64,000 nucleotides of DNA from JAYPHU01 sp038127535 (lineage in GTDB: Bacteria; Pseudomonadota; Alphaproteobacteria; Rhodospirillales; UBA2165), in assembly GCA_038127535.1 (NCBI GenBank), contig JAYPHU010000014.1, positions 1 through 64,000 of the forward strand, read 5' to 3'. The position numbers were made by a program, and so were the translations under genes. Below the pieces are notes generated by a model. The model was not told the origin of the DNA. It saw only the letters and a program-made list of their open reading frames with translations, and did not search any database. Below are positions 17,572 to 27,036 of this stretch, in pieces (the first letter of the stretch is position 1; the number at the start of each line of letters is the position of its first letter).

Positions 17572-18897
17572 CTACTCCGCCGCCAGCAAATGGGGCAAGA
17601 TCAGGGTGATTGACGGGAAACCAATAATGAAGGCGACCCGGATCGCATCCGACATGAAGAAGGGAATGACGCCCTTGAAGGTCTCGATCATCGGTACGTC
17701 CTTGGCCAACGAACTGATGACGAACACATTGAGCCCCACCGGCGGCGTGATCAGACCAACCTCCACCACAATCAGGGAGATGATGCCGAACCAAAGCTTC
17801 ACATCGTCGACCGGCATGCCGAAATCCAACCCGGCAATGATCGGCCAGAAGATCGGCACGGTCAGCAGGATCATGGACAGCGAGTCCATGACAAAGCCAA
17901 GCAGGATGTAAAGCACAACCATCATCAACACGACGACAATCGGCGCCCAGCCGGATTCCGCGAAGTAGTTGGCCATTTGGATGGGCAGTTCGGTGAAGCC
18001 CAGGAAGGCGTTGAAAATCCCCGCACCCAGAATGATCAGGAAGATCAAGCCGGTGGTCTCCGCCGTGCCGAGGAGGGATTCCTTGATGCCTTGCCAGCGC
18101 ATGCCGCCGCGGGTGATGGCGATCAGGAACGTGCCGACGCAACCGATGCCGGCGCCTTCGGTCGGCGTAAAGATGCCGGTATAGATACCGCCCATGACCA
18201 GCAGGAAAATCAGCAGCACCGCCCAGATATCAAACAGAGCCTTCCACTTTTCCTTGGTGGAGGCCCGGGGCGCGGCGGGGCCCGATTCCGGATTAATCCG
18301 CACCACGATGGCGATCGTGGCGACATAGCCGAGCGCGGCCAGAATGCCGGGGATAAAAGCCGCCTGGAACAATGTGGCGATATTGGCTTCCACCATAATC
18401 GCGTAGATGATCAGAATGAGGGACGGCGGGATCAGAATGCCCAGCGTGCCGCCGGCCGCCAATGCGCCGGTGGCCAGAGAGCCCGAATAGTTGAACCGTT
18501 TCAATTCCGGCAGCGCCGCCTGACCCATGATGGCTGCGGTCGCCAGGGATGAGCCGCTGATGGCGCCAAAGCCCGCGCAACCTCCGACGGCGGCCATGGC
18601 GACCCCGCCCCGATAGTGGCCGAGCCACGTATGCGCGGCCGTAAACAGGGCCTGACTGAGACCGGCCTTGGCGGCGAACTGGCCCATCAGGATAAATAGT
18701 GGCGCCACTGACAGGTCAAACGTGGTGAACTTCCAGTAGACCTCTGTCTTGAGGTGGCTCAACAGGGCCGCAGAGCCGGCGATCTGAATATAGCCGACCA
18801 TACCGACGGCCAGCATGGCCACGCCGATGGGAACCCTGATGGCCAGCAAGAACAACAGGACGGCGAATCCGATGATTCCGAGTTCTAAACCGCTCAT
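17572..18897 (-). CDS. TRAP transporter large permease (DctM)
   Basis: A 441-residue inner-membrane protein with about 12 hydrophobic segments, the ion-coupled translocation subunit of a tripartite ATP-independent periplasmic transporter. Family landmarks include GYIQIAGSAALL, GAISGSSLATAAIMGQAALPEL and the repeat LITPPVGLNVFVISSLAKDVPM near the C-terminus. The start shares a base with the stop of the small permease (TGATG at 18895-18899), so the two are translationally coupled. The interrupted flavin monooxygenase-like gene follows 9 bases after the stop. Confidence 0.94.
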   Translation of the reverse strand: MSGLELGIIGFAVLLFLLAIRVPIGVAMLAVGMVGYIQIAGSAALLSHLKTEVYWKFTTFDLSVAPLFILMGQFAAKAGLSQALFTAAHTWLGHYRGGVAMAAVGGCAGFGAISGSSLATAAIMGQAALPELKRFNYSGSLATGALAAGGTLGILIPPSLILIIYAIMVEANIATLFQAAFIPGILAALGYVATIAIVVRINPESGPAAPRASTKEKWKALFDIWAVLLIFLLVMGGIYTGIFTPTEGAGIGCVGTFLIAITRGGMRWQGIKESLLGTAETTGLIFLIILGAGIFNAFLGFTELPIQMANYFAESGWAPIVVVLMMVVLYILLGFVMDSLSMILLTVPIFWPIIAGLDFGMPVDDVKLWFGIISLIVVEVGLITPPVGLNVFVISSLAKDVPMIETFKGVIPFFMSDAIRVAFIIGFPSITLILPHLLAAE

Positions 18898-19481
18898 CAG
18901 TCGACTATCCCCCGGACATTTACTTCTTCATTGTCGTCATTGAGAGACGGATCAAAGAACCGGCCCTGTTTGGTCTCTTCGATGGACCGCCACACGGTAT
19001 AGGCGGTGACCGCGATCAACAGAAACATACAGAGCGCGGCATAGGGAAAGGAATACCAGCGGGGCAATTCGGTGGTGGCGAACATTTCATTATATTTATA
19101 CATGTCGTGTCCGCCGAGGATCAGCCGCCAGGTGAGCAGGCACCCCAGGAAGAGATACATGGCGTTTCCCAGGAGATCACAGGCGGTCTTCGCCCGGGTC
19201 GGGGTTTTGGACATGATGAAGTCGACGATGACATTGGCCCGGATCATCTGGCAGTAGGGCAGGAACGCGAACACCGCCGTACAGGTGCCCAGTTCGATCA
19301 TGTCGATGATTCCGGAAATCGACGAAATATTGGTTGCCCGGCCGGTGACGTTGACGGTGATGGTGATCGCCATGATGGCGACCACGAAACCGCCCAACAG
19401 GGCAAGAAGTTCCGATAACCAATAAAGAACACGGCCCACCTTGTCGGTGGGCCGGGCGTCTTGTGCTAGTCCGTCGCTCAC
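18897..19481 (-). CDS. TRAP transporter small permease (DctQ)
   Basis: A 194-residue membrane protein with four hydrophobic segments, the small subunit that pairs with DctM. I place the start at the GTG at 19481, because GGGAGG sits 7 bases upstream of it. A longer frame from a TTG at 19496 would place the ribosome site inside the gene. It lies 35 bases downstream of the DctP stop, and a short inverted repeat (TGGGT/ACCCA at 19501-19516) lies in that gap. Confidence 0.9.
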   Translation of the reverse strand: MSDGLAQDARPTDKVGRVLYWLSELLALLGGFVVAIMAITITVNVTGRATNISSISGIIDMIELGTCTAVFAFLPYCQMIRANVIVDFIMSKTPTRAKTACDLLGNAMYLFLGCLLTWRLILGGHDMYKYNEMFATTELPRWYSFPYAALCMFLLIAVTAYTVWRSIEETKQGRFFDPSLNDDNEEVNVRGIVD

Positions 19482-19516
19482 GAAGTTACCTCCCAAACAA
19501 TGGGTAATTTAACCCA

Positions 19517-20560
19517 CTATTTGGCGTACTTGGCAATCATCGCGTTCGCGTCGTCGATCATCTGCTGACCATTGTGGCCCAGCTTATTCATTTCATTGAC
19601 GAACCGGGTGAAGACGACCTTGGTCGCTTCGCGGATTTTGTTGGTTTCTTCAAGGTTCAGCTTGGAGAACTTATTCTTCGTCTTGGACTTCATGACCTTG
19701 AGGCCCGGCGCTTCGATGGCGCGCCAGTTTTCACCGACAGAGCGGGCAATATTACGGCCCGAGTTGGCGTCGATGACCTTTTTCAGATCAGCCGGTAGAC
19801 CGTCATATTTGGCCTTGTTCATCAGAAAGGTGAACACCGCCGTACCCAAACGGGGCTGCGGTCCGGACAGTTCCGTGAAGTAGCTGACCAGCTCGTGCAT
19901 TTTCACGGCCGGAGCAATTTCATACGGCAGCATCACGCCGGTAATCGTACCCTTGGCCAGCATTGGCGGGATCCGGCCGAGCGGGGACTGAATCGCGTCC
20001 GCGCCCAAAGCCTGTAGCAGCCAGACACCCGTCCGGGTGGCGGCCCGCAGCTTACGGCCCTTGATGTCTTCCATCTTGGTGATCGGCTTACGGGTCATCA
20101 GAAGCTCGCCGTCGTGGGCGTGAACCATCAGAGGCTTATAATCCTTCAGTTCGTCGCCCAGATGCTTGTCCTGGAAATCCTGAAGCGCCAGAGTGGATGA
20201 CAGCGCGTCCTTGTGAACGAAAGGCAATTCGAAGGTTTCCACCTTCGGCATGCGGCCGGCAGTAAAACCCGGCAGAACCCAGGTAACGTCGGCGACACCT
20301 TCACGAATCTGATCCAGAAGCTGGGTCGGCTTGCCGCCCAATTGCATGGCCCAGAACGTTTTAACTTCGATACGGCCACCCGAATCCTTGCCGATTTTTT
20401 CGGCCCAAGGTTTCAAGAAGGTCTTAACCGGGTTGGCTACCGGCGGAACAAATGTATGCAGACGCAGTGTCACGTCGGCGGCATTCGCAACCGAAGAGAC
20501 GGAAAGAGCACCGGCAGCGACAACAGCGGCCGCAGCGGCGATCGAAATCCCATTTTTCAT
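19517..20560 (-). CDS. TRAP transporter substrate-binding protein (DctP)
   Basis: A 347-residue periplasmic binding protein. Residues 1-27 are a signal peptide with a VANA/AD cleavage site. The mature protein has the DctP features LRAATRTGVWLLQALGADAI (the conserved Arg that binds a carboxylate lies in this region) and LPYEIAPAVK. DctP proteins usually bind C4-dicarboxylates, keto acids, sugar acids or aromatic acids. The start has GGGAG upstream. It is first in the DctP-Q-M operon and is divergent from a GntR-type regulator, a common local-control arrangement. Confidence 0.92.
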   Translation of the reverse strand: MKNGISIAAAAAVVAAGALSVSSVANAADVTLRLHTFVPPVANPVKTFLKPWAEKIGKDSGGRIEVKTFWAMQLGGKPTQLLDQIREGVADVTWVLPGFTAGRMPKVETFELPFVHKDALSSTLALQDFQDKHLGDELKDYKPLMVHAHDGELLMTRKPITKMEDIKGRKLRAATRTGVWLLQALGADAIQSPLGRIPPMLAKGTITGVMLPYEIAPAVKMHELVSYFTELSGPQPRLGTAVFTFLMNKAKYDGLPADLKKVIDANSGRNIARSVGENWRAIEAPGLKVMKSKTKNKFSKLNLEETNKIREATKVVFTRFVNEMNKLGHNGQQMIDDANAMIAKYAK

Positions 20561-20630
20561 GAGAGGCTCCCTGTAAAGAAAATATAATTGAAGGCAGAAG
20601 CTATCTGATCAGCCTTATCGACTCAACGAC

Positions 20631-20646
20631 AAATTATCGATAATTT
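20631..20646. promoter_or_regulatory. Candidate GntR operator palindrome
   Basis: AAATTATCGATAATTT is a perfect 16-base palindrome midway between the divergent TRAP operon and the GntR-family gene. A second, overlapping imperfect dyad (CGATAA/TTATCG) follows at 20638-20650. FadR-subfamily regulators bind short palindromes in exactly such spacers. The match to position and symmetry is good, but binding is inferred. Confidence 0.55.
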
Positions 20647-20680
20647 ATCGCTTTATCGTTACTTTAAATCTCCGATTGAG

Positions 20681-21412
20681 GTGGCTAAGGTCATCAAAAT
20701 AAAAATTGGCGTCAGGGAATTGGGTCAACTCCTAGCAAAATCGGAATCGTTGACGGAGCGCGCCTACCGTTCGCTTCGCCACGATATTATGTCGGGCATT
20801 CTCGAGCCGGACACGCCTTTGCGGGTTGAACATCTCAAGAAACAACTGGGCGTGGGATCGAGCCCGATCCGCGAAGCCCTCTCCCGCCTGGCCGCCGAAG
20901 GGCTGGTGGTCAGCGAGTTGAACCGGGGATTCCGGGTGCCGGTTGTGACCTATGACGATCTCCGCGACATCGTCGCCCAGCGCAAGCTGATCGAATGCAA
21001 TACGCTTAGAGAAGCCATCTTGAACAGCGACGAACAATGGGAAGCGGAGGTCATCGCCGCCTATCACCGCATGACCAAGGTCGAGGAACGGGGATTGGCC
21101 GAAGGCCTCAACCCCTGGGAAGAATGGGAAGAACGCCACCGAGAGTTTCATGAAGCCCTGATGAGCGGCGCCGGTTCCACCTGGGCCAGCAAGATGCTGC
21201 GCCAGCTTTATGATCAAGGAGACCGCTACCGGCGGATTTACCGCTCGGACGCGTTCATCGTGCCGTGCATCCAAAACGATCATAAGCTGATCCTGGATGC
21301 CGTGCTGGCCCGCGACGTGGACGCCGCCCTGGCGGCCATGGGCAATCATGTGGAACGGTTGAACGAGGGCGCGGACAAGAGCACCGGCCCGCATCTGAAA
21401 CCGGACAACTAA
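20681..21412 (+). CDS. GntR family transcriptional regulator (FadR/FCD type)
   Basis: A 243-residue regulator. A winged helix-turn-helix occupies roughly residues 22-88 (LTERAYRSLRHDIMSGIL and SSPIREALSRLAAEGLV). An all-helical FCD ligand domain follows (ARKLIECNTLREA-like start, with NDHKLILDAVLARD near the end). FCD regulators usually sense small carboxylic acids. The start codon is GTG. It is divergent from the TRAP operon with a perfect palindrome between them, and an SDR gene follows after 24 bases. It probably represses both directions until the imported acid is present. Confidence 0.9.
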   Translation: MAKVIKIKIGVRELGQLLAKSESLTERAYRSLRHDIMSGILEPDTPLRVEHLKKQLGVGSSPIREALSRLAAEGLVVSELNRGFRVPVVTYDDLRDIVAQRKLIECNTLREAILNSDEQWEAEVIAAYHRMTKVEERGLAEGLNPWEEWEERHREFHEALMSGAGSTWASKMLRQLYDQGDRYRRIYRSDAFIVPCIQNDHKLILDAVLARDVDAALAAMGNHVERLNEGADKSTGPHLKPDN

Positions 21413-21436
21413 TCATTTAAATTGAGGGAGAACGTC

Positions 21437-22201
21437 ATGGGCTGCATGGACGGAAAAGTGTGCGTGGTGACCGGCGGAGCCGGCAGTATCGGTCTGGCGA
21501 GCGCCAAATTATTTCTGGAGGAAGGCGGCAAGGTTCTGCTGGTCGACCTCAGCGAGGATCAGCTGGCCACAGCCGCCGGCACGCTCTCAGCCTTCGGCGA
21601 TGACGTCAAAACCTGCGCCGCGGACGTCTCCGACACGGCGCAAACCAAAGCTTACCTGAAAGCCAGCCATGACGCCTGGGGCAACATCGATGTGATTTTC
21701 TCCAACGCCGGCGCGAGCGGCGAGATCAAACCCATTGTCGACTATGACGACGACGTGTTCGACCGGGTGATGGCGGTGAACGTCCGCGCCTCTTACCTGG
21801 TGTGCAAATACGGCTTGCCCCTGATGAACGACGGCGGCAGCATCATCATCACGTCTTCCATCATGGGGGTACGCACCAATCCCCTCATCGTCGCCTACAC
21901 TACGTCCAAGCATGCGGTGGTCGGCCTGGCCCGCACCGTGGCCAAGGAAGTGGCCGGGCGCAACATTCGGGTGAACGTGCTGGCGCCGGGGCCGGTGGAC
22001 AATGAATTTCAGACGGATATCGAGGACCGGATCGGCGCCGCCGTCGGCACTGACGCCACCGCGATGATCAACGAGGGCATCCCGCTTAAGCGCCACGCCA
22101 GCGCGGCGGAAATCGCCGAGACCACGTTGTTCCTGGCCTCCGACCGCTCCAGCTTCTCCACCGGCGGCGTGTTCATGGCCGATGGGGGGTTGAACTCTTA
22201 A
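21437..22201 (+). CDS. SDR family oxidoreductase
   Basis: A 254-residue short-chain dehydrogenase. The cofactor motif TGGAGSIG (13-20), the NAGASG motif and the catalytic YTTSK (Tyr and Lys, with the Ser of SSIM) are intact. The C-terminal FSTGGVFMADGG is typical of classical SDRs. The ATG at 21437 has GAGGGAGA at the right distance. A longer frame from 21422 does not. It lies in the same transcription unit as the GntR regulator, so it likely acts on a substrate or intermediate of the TRAP-imported acid. Confidence 0.9.
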   Translation: MGCMDGKVCVVTGGAGSIGLASAKLFLEEGGKVLLVDLSEDQLATAAGTLSAFGDDVKTCAADVSDTAQTKAYLKASHDAWGNIDVIFSNAGASGEIKPIVDYDDDVFDRVMAVNVRASYLVCKYGLPLMNDGGSIIITSSIMGVRTNPLIVAYTTSKHAVVGLARTVAKEVAGRNIRVNVLAPGPVDNEFQTDIEDRIGAAVGTDATAMINEGIPLKRHASAAEIAETTLFLASDRSSFSTGGVFMADGGLNS

Positions 22202-22208
22202 AGAGCCC

Positions 22209-23180
22209 TCACACCCGCAACGCCACAGCGCCGGTGGTTTTGCGCGCGGCGATGTCGATATGGGCCTGAACCGCGTCGGCGAGCGGGTACACGTGGCTGA
22301 CGTCCGGCGTTAAGACCCCCTGACCGACCAGATCAAAGAATTCCTGCGCCCGGGCGCGCCGTTCCTCCGGCGTCCGCATATAGTGGGGCAGCGAGGATTT
22401 GTTGAAGAACATCGACTTCGCGTTGATCGCCATAGCATCGACCGGCGGCAGCGGGCCTGACGACAGTCCGTAGTTCACGAAATAGCCGCGCACCGCCAGC
22501 GCTTCCAGATTGCCGTCATACGTTTCTTGGCCGACCGCGTCATAGACGACGGTGGCGCCCTTCTCGTTCGTGAAGGCCAGAACCTCCTTGGCGAAATCCT
22601 GATCCGAATAGTTGATCACCAGATCACAGCCCAGGCCCTTGACCAGATCGGCCTTGGCGTCGGTGCTGACCGTGCCGATGACCGTGGCCCCCAGATGCTT
22701 GGCCCATTGCACCAGAATGGTGCCGACCCCGCCGGCGGCGGAATGCACCAATACCACGTCATCGCCGGTCACCGCATAGGTGGATTTCACAAGGTATTGC
22801 GCGGTTATCCCCCGCAACAGGCTGGAGCCGGCGACCTCGTCGCTGACACCGTCCGGTACCGGGATGACAAAGTCGGCAGGCACGCACTTCTTCTCGGCGT
22901 AGGCGCCCAAGGACATGACATAACCGACCCGCTGGCCGACGGAGATGCCGTCAACGCCCTCGCCTACAGCGGCAACCGTGCCGGCGCCTTCAAAGCCGGG
23001 AATAGCCGGTGTCTCGGGCTTAATGAAATACCGGCCCTCCCGCATCATGACGTCGGCAAAGTTGACGCCGATCATGGTCTGGTCGACCAACACCTCGCCG
23101 GCGGCCGGCGTCGGGTCGGGCGCATCTCCATAGGACAGGACGTCCGTCCCGCCATAGTCCGTCATCGTGATGGCTTTCAT
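22209..23180 (-). CDS. Quinone oxidoreductase family protein (zinc-free MDR)
   Basis: A 323-residue medium-chain dehydrogenase/reductase of the QOR type. The NADPH motif AAGGVGTILVQWAKHLGA is clear and the zinc-ligand cysteines of alcohol dehydrogenases are absent. Members reduce quinones or enoyl compounds with NADPH. The open frame extends upstream to 23645, but that part is antisense to a permease. The ATG at 23180 has AAAGGAACAG and begins the conserved MKAITMTDYGG. It is downstream of the NitT/TauT ABC genes on the same strand (50-base gap). Confidence 0.9.
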   Translation of the reverse strand: MKAITMTDYGGTDVLSYGDAPDPTPAAGEVLVDQTMIGVNFADVMMREGRYFIKPETPAIPGFEGAGTVAAVGEGVDGISVGQRVGYVMSLGAYAEKKCVPADFVIPVPDGVSDEVAGSSLLRGITAQYLVKSTYAVTGDDVVLVHSAAGGVGTILVQWAKHLGATVIGTVSTDAKADLVKGLGCDLVINYSDQDFAKEVLAFTNEKGATVVYDAVGQETYDGNLEALAVRGYFVNYGLSSGPLPPVDAMAINAKSMFFNKSSLPHYMRTPEERRARAQEFFDLVGQGVLTPDVSHVYPLADAVQAHIDIAARKTTGAVALRV

Positions 23181-23230
23181 ACCTACTGTTCCTTTGTCTG
23201 ATAATTTTAGGAGAGGAGCCTCGCCGCCCC

Positions 23231-24088
23231 TTAAAAGCTCTTGGTCTGTTGCGGCCGCCAGCGGGAGAACCGGGCCTCGATGGAGCGCACGATCCCGGTC
23301 AGGATCAGCGACATGGCCATGAACAGGATCAGCCCGGCGAACACCACATCCACTTGGAAGGAGCCGGACGCCCGGACCATGATCACCCCGACGCCGTTGG
23401 ACGAGCCGCCGAAGAACTCCGCCACCACCACGCCCAACACGGCGCGGCCGATGGCGAGCCGCAGCCCGGCGATGATGAACGGCAGGGAATTGGGTATGAC
23501 CACCAGCTTGTTGATCTCCCACTCGTTCGCGCCGTAGGATTTCACCACATTGATAAGCAACCGGTCGGCGTTCTTCACCCCTTCGTATGTGTTGATCAGC
23601 AGCGGGAACAATGCGCCGATAAACACCACGACAATGACCGACCACATGCCGATGCCGAACCAGATCAGAATGAGCGGCAGGAACACCAGCCGGGGCGTCG
23701 CATTGATCGCCGTGATAAACGGATCGAACATGTCGCTAAGTACTTGGGAGCGGCCCATGACAACGCCCAACGGCAAGGCGACAATGATGGAGAGGCCCAG
23801 GCCCAGGCCAAAGGCGCTGGCGCTGAACTGCAGCGCCGGCCACAATTTGCCGCTGGCGATCAGGTCGCCGAACGCGCCGACGATCATAGTCGGCGTGGCG
23901 AAAAACAACTTCATGCCCTTCGACAGCGTGAACACCGACGGCACCAACTGCCAGATGATGATCATCAGGGCGATGAAACCGAAGCCTAGGAACAGGGACT
24001 CGTTCTTCTCCCAAAAGCCGGGATTGTTGATGTCGTCCACGGGCTCCACGGGGGCAAGACCGGTATCGGGCATATCCATTTTGCTCAT
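23231..24088 (-). CDS. ABC transporter permease (NitT/TauT type), second
   Basis: A 285-residue inner-membrane permease of the SsuC/TauC/NrtB family with six or so hydrophobic segments. The EAA-type loop VKSYGANEWEINKLVVIPNSLPF contacts the ATPase. A soluble N-terminal tail of about 30 residues precedes the first segment. It is the last of three co-directional transporter genes, separated by 12 bases from the previous permease. Two distinct permeases in one operon indicate a heterodimeric channel. Confidence 0.92.
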   Translation of the reverse strand: MSKMDMPDTGLAPVEPVDDINNPGFWEKNESLFLGFGFIALMIIIWQLVPSVFTLSKGMKLFFATPTMIVGAFGDLIASGKLWPALQFSASAFGLGLGLSIIVALPLGVVMGRSQVLSDMFDPFITAINATPRLVFLPLILIWFGIGMWSVIVVVFIGALFPLLINTYEGVKNADRLLINVVKSYGANEWEINKLVVIPNSLPFIIAGLRLAIGRAVLGVVVAEFFGGSSNGVGVIMVRASGSFQVDVVFAGLILFMAMSLILTGIVRSIEARFSRWRPQQTKSF

Positions 24089-24100
24089 CGCCGCCGCCCC

Positions 24101-24910
24101 CTACATGCCCACGCGCCACGGGAAGGCCGTGCGCTCCGCCCAGCGAATGCCTTCGGTGAACAGGATGGCGACCACCATCATCACCAGGATGTAACCGAAC
24201 ATCCGGTCCAGCACATACATGTCGCCATACCAGGCGATACGGTAGCCGACCCCTTCGGAGGCGGCGAAGAACTCGCCCACCAGGACGCCGATCAGGCCGC
24301 GGCCGATGGCGTAGCGCGCGCCGGCGATGACGAATGGCAGCACCGTCGGCACGATGACGATGCGATAAAGATCCATCTCCTTGCCACCGAAGGAAAGTAC
24401 CGTGTTGATCAGCAGCGGATCAACGGATCGCACCCCGGCCAGGGAGTTAAAGACAAACGGAAAGACGCAGAGAACGAATATCAGGATCGCCTTGCCAGCA
24501 ACGCCGACGCCGAAAAAGATGATCACCAGCGGCGCGACGGCCACCAGCGGGCTCGCGTACAGTGCCGTCAACAACGGGTCCAACGAATAGCCCACCTTTT
24601 CCCGCCAACCCATCACCACGCCAACCGGAATGCCGATCACCACCGCCGCGCCGAAGCCGAACAGCAACGGCCGGCCGCTGACCAACAAATCCCGCCATAG
24701 AATGCCGCTTTCCATGTCGCGCGTAATGCCGAGGAAAATCAGACTCGGCTTGGAAATAACGAACTTATTGAGGGGGATAAACCAAGTGAGCAGCGCCTCC
24801 CACACCAGGAAGAACAAAATCACGGCGATGCCGCCGATGATCAGCCGCCGCCAGGTCTGCCAAAACGTCAGTTTGCCGACTTCTTCCTCTTCCATGACGT
24901 GGTCCGTCAT
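24101..24910 (-). CDS. ABC transporter permease (NitT/TauT type), first
   Basis: A 269-residue permease of the same family as its downstream neighbour. The EAA loop reads VLSFGGKEMDLYRIVIVPTVLPF. The two permeases align along their length (for example GRGLIGVLVGEFFAASEGVGY versus GRAVLGVVVAEFFGGSSNGVG), so they arose by duplication. The start is 3 bases after the ATPase stop, which implies coupling. Confidence 0.92.
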   Translation of the reverse strand: MTDHVMEEEEVGKLTFWQTWRRLIIGGIAVILFFLVWEALLTWFIPLNKFVISKPSLIFLGITRDMESGILWRDLLVSGRPLLFGFGAAVVIGIPVGVVMGWREKVGYSLDPLLTALYASPLVAVAPLVIIFFGVGVAGKAILIFVLCVFPFVFNSLAGVRSVDPLLINTVLSFGGKEMDLYRIVIVPTVLPFVIAGARYAIGRGLIGVLVGEFFAASEGVGYRIAWYGDMYVLDRMFGYILVMMVVAILFTEGIRWAERTAFPWRVGM

Positions 24911-24913
24911 CCC

Positions 24914-25705
24914 TTAATCCACCACCGGGCCGCCCTGGGAGTCAATCTCGTCCTTGAGCTCGTTCCAAATTTGCAGCTTTAAGTCATTAAACTCCGGCGT
25001 CACCCGCATTTCATAATCCCGGGGCCGAGCCAGCGGAATATCGATCAGCTTCTTGGTCCGGCCGGGCCGTTTGGTCATCACGATCACCCGGTCGGAGAGA
25101 TACACCGCCTCCTCGATCTGGTGGGTCACAAACAGAACCGTCTTCTTCGCTTCCTGCCAGATGCGCAGTAGTTCCGCCTGCATAATATCACGTGTCTGGG
25201 CGTCTAGCGCCGCAAACGGTTCATCCATCAACAGCACGTCCGGGTCCGAGACCAGGGCGCGGGCGATGCCCACCCGTTGCTTCATGCCGCCCGAGAGCTC
25301 GTGTGGATAATGATTTTCAAAACCGGCAAGCCCGACCATCTCGATAAACTTCTGGCTGGCGTCCCGGCGCTCGGCCTTGGAGACGCCGCGCAGTTCCTGA
25401 CCCAGCCCTACATTGTCCATCACCGTCCGCCAGGGCAGCAGGCCGAATTCCTGGAACACCATGGCCCGGTCCTGGCCCGGCCCGGAGACCGTTTTACCGT
25501 TGATCGACATCACCCCCGAGTTCGGCGGGATGAGACCTAGCAATACGTTTAGAAAGGTGCTCTTGCCGCAGCCCGACGGGCCGACGATCGAGACAAACTC
25601 ACCCTCGTCCACGTTTAGATTGAAATCCTGAAGCGCCATCACCGGACGCCGGTTTGGCGGTGTGAAGGTCAGATTGATGTTCTCGGCCTTGATATAGTCG
25701 GCCAT
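24914..25705 (-). CDS. ABC transporter ATP-binding protein (NitT/TauT type)
   Basis: A 263-residue ATPase of the SsuB/TauB/NrtD family. Walker A GPSGCGKS (42-49), signature LSGGM, Walker B VLLMDEP and the family hallmark DEPFAALDAQTR are present. It heads a three-gene unit with the two permeases, and AAGGGG precedes the start. The binding-protein gene is divergent, 253 bases away. Substrates of this family are small anions or amines such as sulfonates, nitrate, pyrimidine precursors and aromatic acids. The sequence does not settle which. Confidence 0.93.
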   Translation of the reverse strand: MADYIKAENINLTFTPPNRRPVMALQDFNLNVDEGEFVSIVGPSGCGKSTFLNVLLGLIPPNSGVMSINGKTVSGPGQDRAMVFQEFGLLPWRTVMDNVGLGQELRGVSKAERRDASQKFIEMVGLAGFENHYPHELSGGMKQRVGIARALVSDPDVLLMDEPFAALDAQTRDIMQAELLRIWQEAKKTVLFVTHQIEEAVYLSDRVIVMTKRPGRTKKLIDIPLARPRDYEMRVTPEFNDLKLQIWNELKDEIDSQGGPVVD

Positions 25706-25958
25706 TTCGTACCCCTTTGGGTTCCGGCGGCATTGCGTTTTAATCGTCGGAACAGTCCCTGTTCATGCGGACGCCCTGTAGGCATCCAGTTGCCTAAAGG
25801 TAGGCATGTTTGCCGGGGCGGGTCCAGAGTTATCTCGCGCCTCAGTTCGTCCAAAATTTTCGGCTTTCAATAGCGGGCGTACGGGAGATAGTATGGCTCG
25901 CCGATACGAACGAAAAATCTAAACAGGCTCTCAAACCAAACACAGGAAGGTGCATGTC

Positions 25959-26975
25959 ATGTTGAAATCCAAGTTTCTCATTGCCGCGATGGCCCTGGCC
26001 GCTGTCGCCTTCGCCGGCGCCGCCGAGGCCCAGACCAAGATTAAGGTCGGCCGCACGCTAAGCGGCTCCGGGTTCCACATCCCCGTCTATATCGCCTACT
26101 CCAAAGGCCTCTTCAAAAAAGAAGGGTTGGACGCGGAAATGGTCTCTATGACCGGTAAGGCGCTGGTCACCGCCGGCGTTTCCGGCAATATCGATTTCCT
26201 GCCCGTGCCGGGCGGCGGATCGCAGGCCTCTTTGCAAGGCGCGAAACTCAAGTACATTGTAGGCGAGTCCCTGATTTCCCAATGGGCCCTGGTCGCCGAT
26301 CCGAAGATCAAGTCGGTGAAAGACCTCAAAGGCAAGACCGTCGGCTACGGCCGGGCGGGCGCCGCCGACTATGATGAAGGCGAAATCGTGCTTAGCCGCT
26401 TCTTCGACATGCGGGTGGGCCGGGACTACAAGGTGATCAGTTTCCAAGCTGAATCCGACCGGGTTGCGGGCCTCATCAACGGTGATATCGTCGCCGGTCT
26501 GATGTCTTTCCCGACAGCAGCCCGTGCGCAGGTCGCCGGCTTTAAGATGCTGGTGAAAACCGGTCAGTATCTGCCCCGCGTCGGCGGCAGCATCTGGACT
26601 CGCGCCGAGTATGTGGAGAAGAACCGGGGCACGGTGAAGAAGTTCATCCGCGCCATCGCCAACTCCATCGAGTACCTCCGGACCAACAAGGAAGGTTCCG
26701 TCGAAGTCATCATGGCGGAATTCGGCCTCAAGGACAAAAAGCAGGCGGGCATCGTCTGGGATGAAATTCATGATCAATATTCCCCGGACTTGCCGGCCGA
26801 TCTATTCAAGAAACTGTTCGAAGGCCGTCAAAAACGTATGGTGAAACGCGGCCTGTGGCCGAAAGACAAGCCGATGCCGGACGTCAATAAGTTCATCGCG
26901 CGCGAACTGCTGGACGAAACCCTTCGGGAAATGGGCTACTTCCTGCAGCCCCGGCCGAAGCCCGACGCCGGTTAA
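25959..26975 (+). CDS. ABC transporter substrate-binding protein (NMT1/TauA-like)
   Basis: A 338-residue periplasmic binding protein. Residues 1-24 are a signal peptide with AEA/QT cleavage. The mature part starts in the usual NMT1/TauA style, with YIAYSKGLFKKEGLDAEMV and the following ALVTAGVSGNIDF. I use the ATG at 25959, 8 bases after AGGAAGG, rather than an in-frame GTG at 25950. It is divergent from the matching ATPase and permease genes and ends in a strong terminator at 27002. Confidence 0.9.
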   Translation: MLKSKFLIAAMALAAVAFAGAAEAQTKIKVGRTLSGSGFHIPVYIAYSKGLFKKEGLDAEMVSMTGKALVTAGVSGNIDFLPVPGGGSQASLQGAKLKYIVGESLISQWALVADPKIKSVKDLKGKTVGYGRAGAADYDEGEIVLSRFFDMRVGRDYKVISFQAESDRVAGLINGDIVAGLMSFPTAARAQVAGFKMLVKTGQYLPRVGGSIWTRAEYVEKNRGTVKKFIRAIANSIEYLRTNKEGSVEVIMAEFGLKDKKQAGIVWDEIHDQYSPDLPADLFKKLFEGRQKRMVKRGLWPKDKPMPDVNKFIARELLDETLREMGYFLQPRPKPDAG

Positions 26976-27001
26976 GTAATGTCGGCATGATCGAGAGGAA
27001 G

Positions 27002-27031
27002 CGGCCCGGGTCTGTCCGGGCCGTTTCTTTT
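27002..27031 (+). terminator. Intrinsic terminator after the binding-protein gene
   Basis: CGGCCCGG (27002-27009), a 6-base loop and CCGGGCCG (27016-27023) form an 8 bp stem followed by TTTCTTTT. It lies between the binding-protein stop and the GMC oxidoreductase start at 27037, so the latter must be expressed by read-through or by a promoter overlapping the hairpin. Confidence 0.8.
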
Positions 27032-27036
27032 GAAAA

